Assembly: GCF_003594875.1 (NCBI RefSeq)
Contig: NZ_QZEY01000002.1
Location: 496,001 to 560,000, forward strand
Direction: 5' to 3'
Source: Bailinhaonella thermotolerans
GTDB taxonomy: Bacteria > Actinomycetota > Actinomycetes > Streptosporangiales > Streptosporangiaceae
Length of the DNA stretch: 64,000 nucleotides
Part shown: piece by piece, positions 41,092 through 49,560 of the stretch
How the letters are laid out: each line of letters opens with the position of its first letter
How positions within the stretch are numbered: the first letter of the stretch is position 1
Program-made: the position numbers and the translations under genes
Notes under the pieces: model-generated
The model's input: the letters and a program-made list of their open reading frames with translations, nothing else
What the model was told of the DNA's origin: nothing
The model's database searches: none

Positions 41092-41903
41092 GCCGCAGCG
41101 CGATCGTCACCGGAGGGGCCTCGGGCATCGGCCTGGCCCTCGCCCACGAGCTGGTACGGCGGGGCGCCAGCGTCACCGTCGCCGACATCGACGGGGACGG
41201 CGCCGAGCGGGCGGCCAAGCGGCTGTCCGCCGAGGGCGCCGTGTCCGCCGCGCGGCTCGACGTGACCGACGCCGGCGCCGTGGCCGAGCTGTACCACCGG
41301 GTCGCGGCCGAGAACGGCGGCCTGGACCTGGTCTTCAACAACGCCGGCATCGCGGTCGGCGGGACGACCGACGAGCTGACGCTCGACCACTGGAACCGCG
41401 CGATCGACGTCAACCTGCGCGGCGTGGTCCACGGCGTGCACGCGGCGTATCCGATCATGGTCGCGCAGGGCCGCGGCCGGATCGTCAACACCGCGTCCCT
41501 GGCCGGGCTGGTGCCCGCGCCGCTGATGGCGCCCTACACGGCGACCAAGCACGCGGTGGTCGGGCTCAGCCTGGCGCTGCGGGCCGAGGCCGCGCTCAGG
41601 GGCGTGAAGGTGCACGTGGTCTGCCCGGGGTTCGTGGACACGCCGCTGCTGCGCAACGCCAACCCGGACCTGCCGAAGACCGAGATCGGCGAGCACGCGC
41701 GCGAGGCGGCGATCGAGGTCCAGCGCCGGCTGTACGACGCGGACGCCCTCGCCCGCGACGTCATGCGCGGCCTCGCCCGCGACCGGGCGCTGATCGTGGC
41801 CCCGGCGTCCGGCCGCGCGGCCTGGCGCGGGGTACGGCTGTCGCCCTCGGCCGCGGCCCGCGTCGCCTCCCTGGCCGCCCGCCGCATGCTGCGCCCCCGC
41901 TGA
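41088..41903 (+). CDS. Short-chain dehydrogenase/reductase
   Basis: The 271-aa product starts at GTG 41088 inside the oxygenase stop. Classical SDR motifs are AIVTGGASGIGLALAHEL, VADIDGDG, LVFNNAGIAVGG, VNTASLAGLVPAPLMAPY with TATKHAVV (catalytic Ser, Tyr and Lys) and VCPGFVDTPLL. Asp after the second strand favours NAD over NADP. The C-terminal 50 residues (RVASLAARRMLRPR) are basic. It should oxidise or reduce a hydroxy/keto group in the pathway of the coupled diiron enzyme. Confidence 0.92.
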   Translation: MSRSAIVTGGASGIGLALAHELVRRGASVTVADIDGDGAERAAKRLSAEGAVSAARLDVTDAGAVAELYHRVAAENGGLDLVFNNAGIAVGGTTDELTLDHWNRAIDVNLRGVVHGVHAAYPIMVAQGRGRIVNTASLAGLVPAPLMAPYTATKHAVVGLSLALRAEAALRGVKVHVVCPGFVDTPLLRNANPDLPKTEIGEHAREAAIEVQRRLYDADALARDVMRGLARDRALIVAPASGRAAWRGVRLSPSAAARVASLAARRMLRPR

Positions 41904-41941
41904 GGCGCCGCCGCTGAGGCGCCACCGCTGAGGCACCGCCG
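41900..41941. repeat. 14-bp tandem repeat over the SDR stop codon
   Basis: Three units CTGAGGCGCCGCCG, CTGAGGCGCCACCG and CTGAGGCACCGCCG follow each other. The first contains the TGA stop, so copy-number change would leave the protein unaltered. Confidence 0.85.
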
Positions 41942-41975
41942 CGGACACGCCGCCGCCGGCGCGCCGCCGTACGAC

Positions 41976-42008
41976 GGGAGCCGCCGCGATCGTCTCGCGG
42001 CGGCTCCC
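41976..42008 (+). terminator. Strong hairpin after the TetR-oxygenase-SDR operon
   Basis: GGGAGCCGCCGCGA (41976-41989) and TCGCGGCGGCTCCC (41995-42008) form a perfect 14-bp stem with a 5-nt loop. No T-tract follows, as is common in GC-rich actinobacteria. Confidence 0.7.
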
Positions 42009-42091
42009 GCGCGTGCACCCGGCCCTGGTTTGCATGCGCATACAGAGGTTGATCGCGAATAGACTGGAGGGCCGGATTTCGAGGAGGCACC

Positions 42092-42517
42092 GTGGAGACC
42101 AACGTCTGGGACCACGTCGTCGCGCTGCACGCCAGGGTCGAGCACGACCTGGCCAAGGCGCTCCAGCGACAGCACGGCATCGGCCTGTCGGAGTTCCGCG
42201 CCCTGTGCCGGCTCTCCGCGGCCGAGGACGGCGAGCTGCGCATGCAGGAGCTGGCCGACTCCATCGGCCTCAACCAGAGCTCGGTCACCCGCCTGGTGGC
42301 GCGGCTGGAGTCCGCCGGACTCACCCGGCGCGACCTGTGCCCCCTGGACCGGCGCGGCGTCTACACCGTCCTGACCCCCGAGGGCCGCGCCCGCCAGGCC
42401 GCCGCCGCCCCCACCTACGCCGAGACCCTGGAGGCCGCCCTCGGCGATGCCGCCCGGGACCCGCGCCTGGCCCCCGTCGTCGCCGCCCTCACCGCGCTCA
42501 CCCCCGTCCCCGCCTGA
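42092..42517 (+). CDS. MarR-family regulator
   Basis: The 141-aa product starts at GTG 42092 behind GAGGAGG. The winged helix is GLSEFRALCRLSAAEDGELR, MQELADSIGLNQSSVTRLVA and RLESAGLTRRDLCPLDRRGV, with wing YTVLTPEGRARQ. The upstream region holds ATGCGCAT and TAGACT, a possible operator and -10. No coupled gene follows, so its target may be itself or the preceding divergent or distant genes. Confidence 0.9.
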   Translation: METNVWDHVVALHARVEHDLAKALQRQHGIGLSEFRALCRLSAAEDGELRMQELADSIGLNQSSVTRLVARLESAGLTRRDLCPLDRRGVYTVLTPEGRARQAAAAPTYAETLEAALGDAARDPRLAPVVAALTALTPVPA

Positions 42518-42746
42518 CGGCCCCGGCCCCGCCCCGGCACCGCCGCCCCGGCCCGGCGGCCCCGGCACCGGCCCCGCCCTCATCGCGCCCCGGCCCCACC
42601 CCACCCCGACCTGACCCGTCCTCGTCCCGGCCATCCCCGACGTCCCGGCCACCCCGCCCGCCGGTCCGTTCCGGGCCGGCGGCCGGCACGGCTCCCGCGC
42701 TTTCCGGCCCGAACCCCTGGCGCGCGGGGGCCCGCCGGGCATATCT

Positions 42747-42759
42747 TTGACTTTGTCAA
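42747..42759 (+). promoter_or_regulatory. Operator-like dyad before the MarR-GNAT gene
   Basis: TTGAC-TTT-GTCAA is a perfect inverted repeat in an otherwise GC-saturated gap, 16 nt before the ATG at 42776. TTGAC-type palindromes are common MarR sites. Confidence 0.6.
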
Positions 42760-42775
42760 CGAAATGGAGGCCGTC

Positions 42776-43696
42776 ATGCGGGACGTGGCGACGGTGACCG
42801 CCGTGCGGGAGTTCACCCGCTTCTACACCCAGATCATCGGCGTGCTGCAGGCCGGGCTGCTGCGCACGCCGTACTCCGTCGCGGAGGCGCGGGTGCTGTT
42901 CGAGCTGGGGCAGCGGCCGGAGACCGAGGTGGTCGCGCTGCGCGCCGGGCTCGGGCTGGACGCGGGGTACCTCAGCCGGATGCTCGCGCGGTTCGAGGCC
43001 GACGGGCTGGTGGCGCGGCAGCGGTCGGAGGGCGACGCGCGGCGGCAGGTCATCCGCCTCACCCGGACCGGCCGCGAGGTCTACCGCACCCTCGACGAGC
43101 GCAGCGCCGCGGAGGTGGGACGCCTGATCGAACCGCTCCCCGAGGAGGACCGGCGGCGGCTGACCGGCGCCATGGCCACGATCAGGGACGTCCTGCGGGG
43201 CCGCCGCCCGCCCGCCCCCGACGTCAAGCTGCGCGCCCCCGGGCCCGGCGAGCTCGGCTGGGTCGTGCAGCGCCACGGGGCGCTCTACGCCGAGGAGTAC
43301 GGCTGGGACGCCACGTTCGAGGCCCTGGTCGCCCGCATCGTCGCCGACTTCGCCGCGGGCGCCAGGCCCGGGCGCGACGCGGCCTGGATCGCCGAGGTGG
43401 ACGGCGAGCCCGCGGGCTGCGTGTTCTGCGTCGAGAAGGACGAGAGCACCGCGCAGCTCCGGCTGCTGCTCGTGGAGCCCGCGCGCCGGGGACTCGGCCT
43501 GGGAGGCGCCCTCGTGGACGAGTGCGTCGCCTTCGCCCGGGGCGCGGGCTACGAGCGGATGGTGCTCTGGACGAACGACTGCCTCACCGACGCCCGCCGG
43601 ATCTACGAGCGGGCGGGCTTCGAGCTGACCAGGGCGGAACCGCACCGCAGCTTCGGCGCGGACCTCGTCGGCCAGTACTGGACGCTCGCCCTGTGA
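42776..43696 (+). CDS. MarR regulator fused to GNAT acetyltransferase
   Basis: The 306-aa product starts at ATG 42776, 5 nt after GGAGG; an ATG at 42764 lacks a ribosome site. Residues about 1-145 are MarR-type (TPYSVAEARVLFELGQRPET, AGLGLDAGYLSRMLARFEAD, RQRSEGDARRQVIRLTRTGR). Residues about 155-306 are a GNAT fold with AWIAEVDGEPAGCVFCVEKD, LRLLLVEPARRGLGLGGALV (acetyl-CoA P-loop), VLWTNDCLTDARRIYERAGF. The fusion is known in bacteria. It may couple transcription to acetylation of an antibiotic or metabolite. Confidence 0.92.
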   Translation: MRDVATVTAVREFTRFYTQIIGVLQAGLLRTPYSVAEARVLFELGQRPETEVVALRAGLGLDAGYLSRMLARFEADGLVARQRSEGDARRQVIRLTRTGREVYRTLDERSAAEVGRLIEPLPEEDRRRLTGAMATIRDVLRGRRPPAPDVKLRAPGPGELGWVVQRHGALYAEEYGWDATFEALVARIVADFAAGARPGRDAAWIAEVDGEPAGCVFCVEKDESTAQLRLLLVEPARRGLGLGGALVDECVAFARGAGYERMVLWTNDCLTDARRIYERAGFELTRAEPHRSFGADLVGQYWTLAL

Positions 43697-43703
43697 CCTC
43701 CCG

Positions 43704-44174
43704 CTAGGACGCCTTCCCCGCGGGCACGCCCACGCAGAAGGGGCGGCCCGTCCACCACCAGGACTTCAGCGCGTGCTTCAGCGGCTCGGGCCGCAGGCGC
43801 GCCTCGGCCAGCTCCTCCATCGGGATCCAGGCGAACTCCAGGTGCGCCTCCCGCGAGACCAGCTCCTCGTCCGCCCCGGCCAGGGTCACGTCGAACACGT
43901 GGTTGACCTCCAGGTGCGAGCCCGAGTCCGCGTCGGAGTAGGCGTACTCCACCGTCCCGATCTGCTCGGACTCGGTCACCACCGCCCCGAGCTCCTCGGC
44001 CAGCTCCCGCCGCAGGGCGCTGGCGAGGGGTTCCCCCGGGCGGGCGTGCCCGCCGGGGAGGAAGGACCATTCGTCGCCCACCTGACGTGCCACCAGCAGC
44101 CTGCCGCCCCGGACGACGACCGCCCGAGCGATGATCTCCGTGGATTCCGCGGATTCCGCGCGCGCATCAGTCAC
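43704..44174 (-). CDS. NUDIX hydrolase
   Basis: The 156-aa product starts at GTG 44174, 9 nt after AGGAGG; an ATG at 44192 lacks this site. The Nudix box is complete: GGHARPGEPLASALRRELAE followed by ELGAVV. The N-terminal strand AVVVRGGRLLVARQVGDEWS and C-terminal WIPMEELAEARLRPEPLKHA are typical. Such enzymes hydrolyse nucleoside diphosphate derivatives; the substrate cannot be read. It is convergent with the MarR-GNAT gene, 7 bp apart. Confidence 0.92.
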   Translation of the reverse strand: MTDARAESAESTEIIARAVVVRGGRLLVARQVGDEWSFLPGGHARPGEPLASALRRELAEELGAVVTESEQIGTVEYAYSDADSGSHLEVNHVFDVTLAGADEELVSREAHLEFAWIPMEELAEARLRPEPLKHALKSWWWTGRPFCVGVPAGKAS

Positions 44175-44365
44175 GATGGCAATCCTCCTCATCCCGGCGC
44201 AGGAATCAAGGAGCGACGGAAAAAAGGGGTAAAACTTCGTGAGACAATGCGCGGCCCCGCCGTACCGGCGCGGCGGCGGAGGGGCGAGCCCGCGGGGGCG
44301 GGCGTGGCAGACTGGCGAGGGTTTCCCGTGTTCCGCACGTGACTCCCGCCTGCCCGAGAACCTTC

Positions 44366-44445
44366 CGAGAACCCCTGACGCCTTCTGTAACCCCTGAGAC
44401 CTTCGCAACCCCTGAGACCTTCCGCGACCCCTGAGATCCTCTGAG
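44366..44445. repeat. About 21-bp tandem repeat upstream of the CopD-like gene
   Basis: Four imperfect units with the core ACCCCTGAGACCTTC run up to the GTG start region at 44454. The 261-bp gap 44193-44453 also has an AT-rich patch (44215-44245) that may be a promoter for the divergent pair. Confidence 0.75.
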
Positions 44446-44453
44446 AGAGCCCC

Positions 44454-45500
44454 GTGAGCGCCCCCGTCATCGAGAACGCCGCCCCGCCCGAGACCCCCGC
44501 GCCGCCGCCGCGAGGCCGCCGACTGCTCGTCGGCGGGCTGGTGGCCGCGGCCGTGGCCGGCGCCCTGGCCGGGACCGCGCTGACCGCCCCCGCGCCGGTG
44601 CCCGGCCTGCCCGAGCCGGGACCCGTCGTACGGCACGGCCTGCCGGTCGTGCGGGTGCTGCTGGACCTGGCGGCGATGATGGTCGTGGGCCTGAGCCTGC
44701 TGTCCAAGATGCTCGGCTTCGACCGGCCCGACCGGACCGAGCCGGTCATGCGGATCGCCCGCCCCTGGGCCGTGCGGCTGTCGCTGGTGTGGGCGGCGTG
44801 CGCGCTGATCGCGGTGGTGCTCCAGAGCGCCGAGGTCTCGGGGGTCTCCCCCGCGGCGATCTGGACCTACGTCGACCAGGTGAGCGCCGGCAAGGGGCTG
44901 CTGTTCAGCGCCTTCTTCGCGCTCGTGTGCGCGGGGGTGGGCCGGCTCGCCGTGCGGTTCGGCGAGCACGTCCCGGCCGAGCTGCGGATCGTCACGGCGC
45001 TGTTCGGGCTGCTCCCGCTGCCGGTGACCGGCCACGCGGCCGACTGGTACTGGCACGACTACAGCATGATCTCGATGGAGCTGCACGTCATGACGGCCGC
45101 CGCGTGGACCGGCGGGCTCGTGGCGATCGCGGTCCTGGTCGCCCCCCGCAAGAGCCTGCTGGCCCTCGCGCTCCCCCGGTACTCCAAGGTGGCGACCGTC
45201 TGCCTGGGCGTCGCCACGGTGACCGGGCTGGTCAACGGGCTCGTCCAGATCTGGCTCACCGAGGGCGCCGAGCTGCCCGGCTCGCTGTTCACCAGCGGCT
45301 ACGGGCAGCTCGTCATCGCCAAGACCCTCTGCCTGGTCGGCGTGGCCCTGCTCGGGGCGCGGATCAGGTTCCGGCTGATCCCGCTGATCGTCCAGGAGCG
45401 CACGACCGCCCTGGTCGCCTGGGCCGCGGCCGAGGCGACCGTGATGGGACTGGCCTACGGGCTCGCGGTCGTGCTGACCCGCGCGCCCATCACCGGCTGA
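44454..45500 (+). CDS. CopD-family membrane protein
   Basis: The 348-aa product starts at GTG 44454. It has about eight transmembrane helices and the CopD-domain pattern: LLVGGLVAAAVAGALAGTAL, VVRVLLDLAAMMVVGLSLLS, GKGLLFSAFFALVCAGVG, LPLPVTGHAADWYWHDYSMI, SMELHVMTAAAWTGGLVAIA and RYSKVATVCLGVATVTGLVN. The conserved His residues in GHAADWYWHD and ELHVMTAAAWTGG would lie near the membrane and could bind copper or haem. CopD/YcnJ proteins mediate copper uptake or delivery. The 3' end overlaps the convergent membrane-protein gene by 46 bp. Confidence 0.87.
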   Translation: MSAPVIENAAPPETPAPPPRGRRLLVGGLVAAAVAGALAGTALTAPAPVPGLPEPGPVVRHGLPVVRVLLDLAAMMVVGLSLLSKMLGFDRPDRTEPVMRIARPWAVRLSLVWAACALIAVVLQSAEVSGVSPAAIWTYVDQVSAGKGLLFSAFFALVCAGVGRLAVRFGEHVPAELRIVTALFGLLPLPVTGHAADWYWHDYSMISMELHVMTAAAWTGGLVAIAVLVAPRKSLLALALPRYSKVATVCLGVATVTGLVNGLVQIWLTEGAELPGSLFTSGYGQLVIAKTLCLVGVALLGARIRFRLIPLIVQERTTALVAWAAAEATVMGLAYGLAVVLTRAPITG

Positions 45501-46636
45501 AGCCCCGCCGACAGGCGCGAGCCGTACCAGAGGGTCAGCGCCCACGCCGCCGCGAGCAGCACGGCCGTGGCGGCGATCGACGCCACCGAGATCGGCGGGG
45601 CGTCGGCGAGCCGGTCCTGGAGCAGGATGCCGCCGTAGACGGCCCCGCTGGTCAGCAGCGAGCCCGCCACGACCCGCGCCGCCCCGGGGACGGGCAGCCG
45701 GAACGCCAGGTCCACCGCCAGGCCCGCGAGCAGCAGGTAGAACGGCACGGCCGACTCAGGGAAGTCGATCCCGAGCAGGATGGGCCAGATCAGCGCGCGG
45801 TAGGCCACGTAGACGCCCGCGACGGTGGTCGCGGCCCACGGGCGGGCGATCATCCGGCGCGCGACCACGAGCACGATGACGCCCGCGACGCCCGCCCACA
45901 CCGGGTAGACCCAGGTCGGCACGGGCAGCGAGAACGCCACCAGCATGTCCCGGTCCACCGGCCGGCCGAGCTGGTCGGCGGCGAAGTCCAGGAGCTGCGG
46001 CTCGGCGTACGGCGCGCCGCGGTCCCACGAGGCGATCTCGCGCACGCCGTACTCCTGGTGCTGGTTGGGGAACAGCGTGTTCTCCAGGAAGAAGATGAAC
46101 AGCGCCGTCATCACCAGGGTGCGCACGCGCCCGGGCTCGCTCGTGAGGAACCAGCCGCGGATCAGGCCCGCGATCATGAGCGCGGTGCCGAGGTAGAGCA
46201 GGATGTGCGACGGGCTCCACGAGGTGATGTCCAGGCCGTTGACCGCGTGGTTGACCAGGTCGAGCGGCACCGCGACGAGGAACACGCCGGTCCCCCACTG
46301 GATGAGCCGGATCGCGGCCTTGTCGCCGCCGTAGCCGGTGTAACCGTGGATGACCGTCAGGACCACCGCGATGACGGTCCCCACGGTGTTCAGCAGATGC
46401 GGGGGCGCGAGGTCGTCCCGGAGCCACTTGAAGTGCCACGACACGTCCCAGGACGAGCCGAGCACCTTGAACGCCAGCGCCACCAGCCACACCGTGTAGG
46501 CGAACCGGAGCATGTCGGCCGGCAGGGACCGGCCGGGCTCCCCCCGGGACCAGTGGTCCCGGAAGAATCGGAGGACTTGCGCTTTCACCGCGGTTATCAC
46601 CGTCGAATGATGCCTGTCCAGGCCCTGGGCACGCAA
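45455..46636 (-). CDS. Polytopic membrane protein of unknown function
   Basis: The 393-aa product has roughly nine hydrophobic helices, including FAYTVWLVALAFKVLGSSWD, NTVGTVIAVVLTVIHGYTGY, WGTGVFLVAVPLDLVNHAVN and VAGVIVLVVARRMIARPW. Conserved-looking polar motifs lie at helix ends: SWDVSWHFKWLRDD, ITSWSPSHILLY and NTLFPNQHQEYGVRE, with several His. No family is recognised with confidence. Starts at GTG 46600 or 46588 are possible because the first 12 residues are not hydrophobic. The convergent overlap with the CopD gene suggests joint evolution, perhaps around metal or haem handling. Confidence 0.75.
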   Translation of the reverse strand: MRAQGLDRHHSTVITAVKAQVLRFFRDHWSRGEPGRSLPADMLRFAYTVWLVALAFKVLGSSWDVSWHFKWLRDDLAPPHLLNTVGTVIAVVLTVIHGYTGYGGDKAAIRLIQWGTGVFLVAVPLDLVNHAVNGLDITSWSPSHILLYLGTALMIAGLIRGWFLTSEPGRVRTLVMTALFIFFLENTLFPNQHQEYGVREIASWDRGAPYAEPQLLDFAADQLGRPVDRDMLVAFSLPVPTWVYPVWAGVAGVIVLVVARRMIARPWAATTVAGVYVAYRALIWPILLGIDFPESAVPFYLLLAGLAVDLAFRLPVPGAARVVAGSLLTSGAVYGGILLQDRLADAPPISVASIAATAVLLAAAWALTLWYGSRLSAGLQPVMGARVSTTASP

Positions 46637-46698
46637 TCCGGGATCTCCCTGAGAAGGTTCTCAGGAGCGTGTCGGGTCCGCCGCGTAGGGTCACCCCT

Positions 46699-49560
46699 AT
46701 GAAGGGGCCGCTGCTTTGGATCTTCCGCACCCGCCGCCGCGCCGTCGCCGCCGCGCTGGCGCTGGCCGTCGTGGCCGTGGCGGGGTGGGTGGCGCTCGCG
46801 CGGGAGACGCCGGTGCGCTCGGCCGCCCAGCGGATCGAGGTGCCCGCCGGGCCGCGCGGCGGCGGGCCGGTGTCGCTCGACACCACGTTCTACGCCCCGG
46901 ACGCGTCCGGGCGGCGCCCCGCGGTGCTGCTCGCGCACGGGTTCGGCGGGAGCAAGGAGAGCGTGCGGGCGCAGGCCGTACGGCTGGCGCGGGCGGGATA
47001 CGCCGTGCTCACGTGGTCGGCGCGCGGGTTCGGGCGGTCCACCGGGCAGATCGCGCTCAACTCGCCCGACCACGAGGTCAGGGACGTGCGGCGGCTCATC
47101 GACTGGCTGGCGGGGCGGCCCGAGGTGCGCCTGGACGGGCCCGGGGACCCGCGCGTGGGCATGGCCGGCGCGTCGTACGGCGGCGCGATCTCGCTGCTCA
47201 CCGCCGCGCACGACCGGCGCGTGGACGCGCTCGTGCCCTCGATCACATGGAACGACCTGGCGGACGCGCTCTTCCCGAACGCCGCGGGGCCGGCCGACGC
47301 GGGCGTGTTCAAAAAGATGTGGGCCGGGGTGTTCTTCGGGGCCGGCGGCGTGACCCCCGACACCGCGCTGCTGACCGGCGGGCGCGCGGGCGAGGGCTCC
47401 GGCGGCGCGACCGAGTCCGACCGGATGCGGTCCGGCTCCGAGGGCTCGGGACCGGTGGCGGGCACGACCCCCTCGGCCTCGCCCGCGCCGCCCGGGCCGT
47501 CCCGGGGCCCCGGCGGCGCGAGGCCGGGCGGCGCGGCCACCGACGAGCGGGTCCGCTGCGGGCGCTTCCTGCCGGAGATCTGCGCGATCTACCAGAAGGT
47601 CGCCGAGACCGGCCGGCCCACGCCGGAGGCCGTGGCGATGCTGCGCAGGTCCAGCCCGTCCGCCTACCCGGGCCGGATCAAGGTGCCGACGCTGCTGCTC
47701 CAGGGGCTCAACGACTCGCTGTTCCCGCTGGATCACGCCGACCGCAACGCCGCGCTCGTGGACGGGCCGGCGAAGGTGGTCTGGTTCGACGGCGGCCACG
47801 ACGGCGGCGACGGGGAGGCCGACCGGCTGCACGAGCTGACCGTGGGCTGGTTCGACCGCTGGCTCCTGCCGGCCCGCTCCCCGCACGGCCTGGCCGGGGG
47901 GCCCGGCGCGGGCACGCCCGGGTTCGAGGTGACGCGGCAGGGCGGGCGCGACCCCGGCACCCGCCGCCGCGTCCTGACGGTGGCCGAGGCCGCCCGCTAC
48001 CCGGGCCTGTCCGGCACGGCGGCGCGGAAGGTGCGGCTGGCCGGGCCCGAGCAGGCGATCGCGAACCCGCCCGGCGGCGCGCCCGCCTCGATCACCTCAC
48101 TGCCCGGCCTGGGCTCGGCGCTGTCCGGCGGCGGCGACCTGGGCCTGTCGCTGGACATGCCCGGGCAGGCCGCGGTGTTCGAGTCCGCGCCGCTGCCGGA
48201 GTCCGTCGACGTGACCGGCTCGCCCTCGGTGCGCGTGCGCGTCTCCGGGCCGCCCGGCGCCGTCCTGTTCGCGAAGGTCTACGACGTCGGGCCGATGGGC
48301 CCCCGCCTGCCGTACGGCCTGGCGGCGCCGATGCGGATCACCGGGGCGGGCGGCGAGGCCGAGGTGCGGCTGCCCGCCATCGACCACCGGTTCGAGGCGG
48401 GGCACCGGGTGCGACTGGTGGTCGCCGCCTCCGACATGGGCTACGCGACCCCGGCCGCCTCCAGCGTGCACCGCGTGGCGCTGGCCGCGCCCGACATCAC
48501 GCTGCCGCTGGCGCCCGCGCTGCGCGGCCCCGGCACCGGCCCGCCCTGGTGGGTGTGGGCGCTTCCCCCGGCCGCCCTCCTGCTCGCCGCGCTCATCCTG
48601 GCCGGCGTACGGCGGCGCACCCGGCCGCCGGCCGCACCCGACCCGGCGCTGGCGGGCGTGCCGCTGGAGATCTCCGGCCTGACCAAGCGCTACTCCGGGG
48701 GCCGGCTCGCGGTGGACGACCTGTCGTTCCGGGTGGAGCGCGGGCAGGTCCTCGGCCTGCTCGGGCCCAACGGCGCGGGCAAGACGACCAGCCTGCGCAT
48801 GCTGATGGGGCTGATCCACCCCGACGCCGGGCAGATCCGGATCTTCGGTCACGCGGTCGCGCCCGGGGTGCCCGTGCTGTCGCGGCTCGGCTCGTTCGTC
48901 GAGGGGCCGGGGTTCCTGCCCCACCTGTCCGGGCGCGACAACCTGGAGCTGTACTGGCGCGCGACCGGCCGCCCGGCGGAGGACGCGCACCTCGCGGAGG
49001 CGCTGGAGATCGCCGGCCTGGGCGACGCGCTCGGCCGCGCCGTGCGCACCTACTCCCAGGGCATGCGGCAGCGGCTCGCGATCGCCCAGGCCATGCTGGG
49101 CCTGCCCGACCTGCTGGTCCTCGACGAGCCCACGAACGGGCTGGACCCGCCGCAGATCCGCGGGATGCGCGACGTGCTGCTGCGGTACGCCGCCGGGGGC
49201 CGCACCGTCATCGTCTCCAGCCACCTGCTCGCCGAGGTCGAGCAGACCTGCTCCCACGTCGTGGTGATGCACCGCGGGCGGCTCGTCACCGCCGGGCCGG
49301 TCGCGGAGATCGTCGGGAGCGGCGCGGGCGTCCTCGTCGGCACGCCCGACCCCGAGCGCGCCCGCGAGGTGGCCAAGGGCGTGGACGGCGTGGACGGGGC
49401 CGAGCTCGCCGACGGCGGCGTCCTGGTGCGGCTCGGGTCGGCGCCCGCCTCGCTCCTGGTGGCCGAGCTGGTCGGCGCCGGGGTGCCGGTGGACCGGGTG
49501 ACGCCGAACCGCCGCCTGGAGGACGCCTTCCTGACCCTGATCGGAGAACGCGATGAGTGA
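46699..49560 (+). CDS. Secreted S15-type alpha/beta hydrolase fused to an ABC transporter ATPase
   Basis: The 953-aa fusion starts at ATG 46699. Residues about 10-32 are a signal-anchor helix. Residues 40-600 form an X-Pro dipeptidyl-peptidase/CocE-like hydrolase: LLAHGFGGSKES, nucleophile Ser159 in GASYGG, acid in GLNDSLFPLDHA, His in FDGGHDGG and a C-terminal jelly roll (SVRVRVSGPPGAVLFAKVYD). A second helix (WWVWALPPAALLLAALILAG) leads to an ABC ATPase with Walker A Lys695 (LGPNGAGKTTS), signature YSQGMRQRLA, Walker B LLVLDEPTNGLDP and H-loop SSHLL. The topology is coherent, with the hydrolase outside and the ATPase inside. It overlaps the permease gene by 8 bp. The substrate is unknown. 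Confidence 0.92.
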   Translation: MKGPLLWIFRTRRRAVAAALALAVVAVAGWVALARETPVRSAAQRIEVPAGPRGGGPVSLDTTFYAPDASGRRPAVLLAHGFGGSKESVRAQAVRLARAGYAVLTWSARGFGRSTGQIALNSPDHEVRDVRRLIDWLAGRPEVRLDGPGDPRVGMAGASYGGAISLLTAAHDRRVDALVPSITWNDLADALFPNAAGPADAGVFKKMWAGVFFGAGGVTPDTALLTGGRAGEGSGGATESDRMRSGSEGSGPVAGTTPSASPAPPGPSRGPGGARPGGAATDERVRCGRFLPEICAIYQKVAETGRPTPEAVAMLRRSSPSAYPGRIKVPTLLLQGLNDSLFPLDHADRNAALVDGPAKVVWFDGGHDGGDGEADRLHELTVGWFDRWLLPARSPHGLAGGPGAGTPGFEVTRQGGRDPGTRRRVLTVAEAARYPGLSGTAARKVRLAGPEQAIANPPGGAPASITSLPGLGSALSGGGDLGLSLDMPGQAAVFESAPLPESVDVTGSPSVRVRVSGPPGAVLFAKVYDVGPMGPRLPYGLAAPMRITGAGGEAEVRLPAIDHRFEAGHRVRLVVAASDMGYATPAASSVHRVALAAPDITLPLAPALRGPGTGPPWWVWALPPAALLLAALILAGVRRRTRPPAAPDPALAGVPLEISGLTKRYSGGRLAVDDLSFRVERGQVLGLLGPNGAGKTTSLRMLMGLIHPDAGQIRIFGHAVAPGVPVLSRLGSFVEGPGFLPHLSGRDNLELYWRATGRPAEDAHLAEALEIAGLGDALGRAVRTYSQGMRQRLAIAQAMLGLPDLLVLDEPTNGLDPPQIRGMRDVLLRYAAGGRTVIVSSHLLAEVEQTCSHVVVMHRGRLVTAGPVAEIVGSGAGVLVGTPDPERAREVAKGVDGVDGAELADGGVLVRLGSAPASLLVAELVGAGVPVDRVTPNRRLEDAFLTLIGERDE

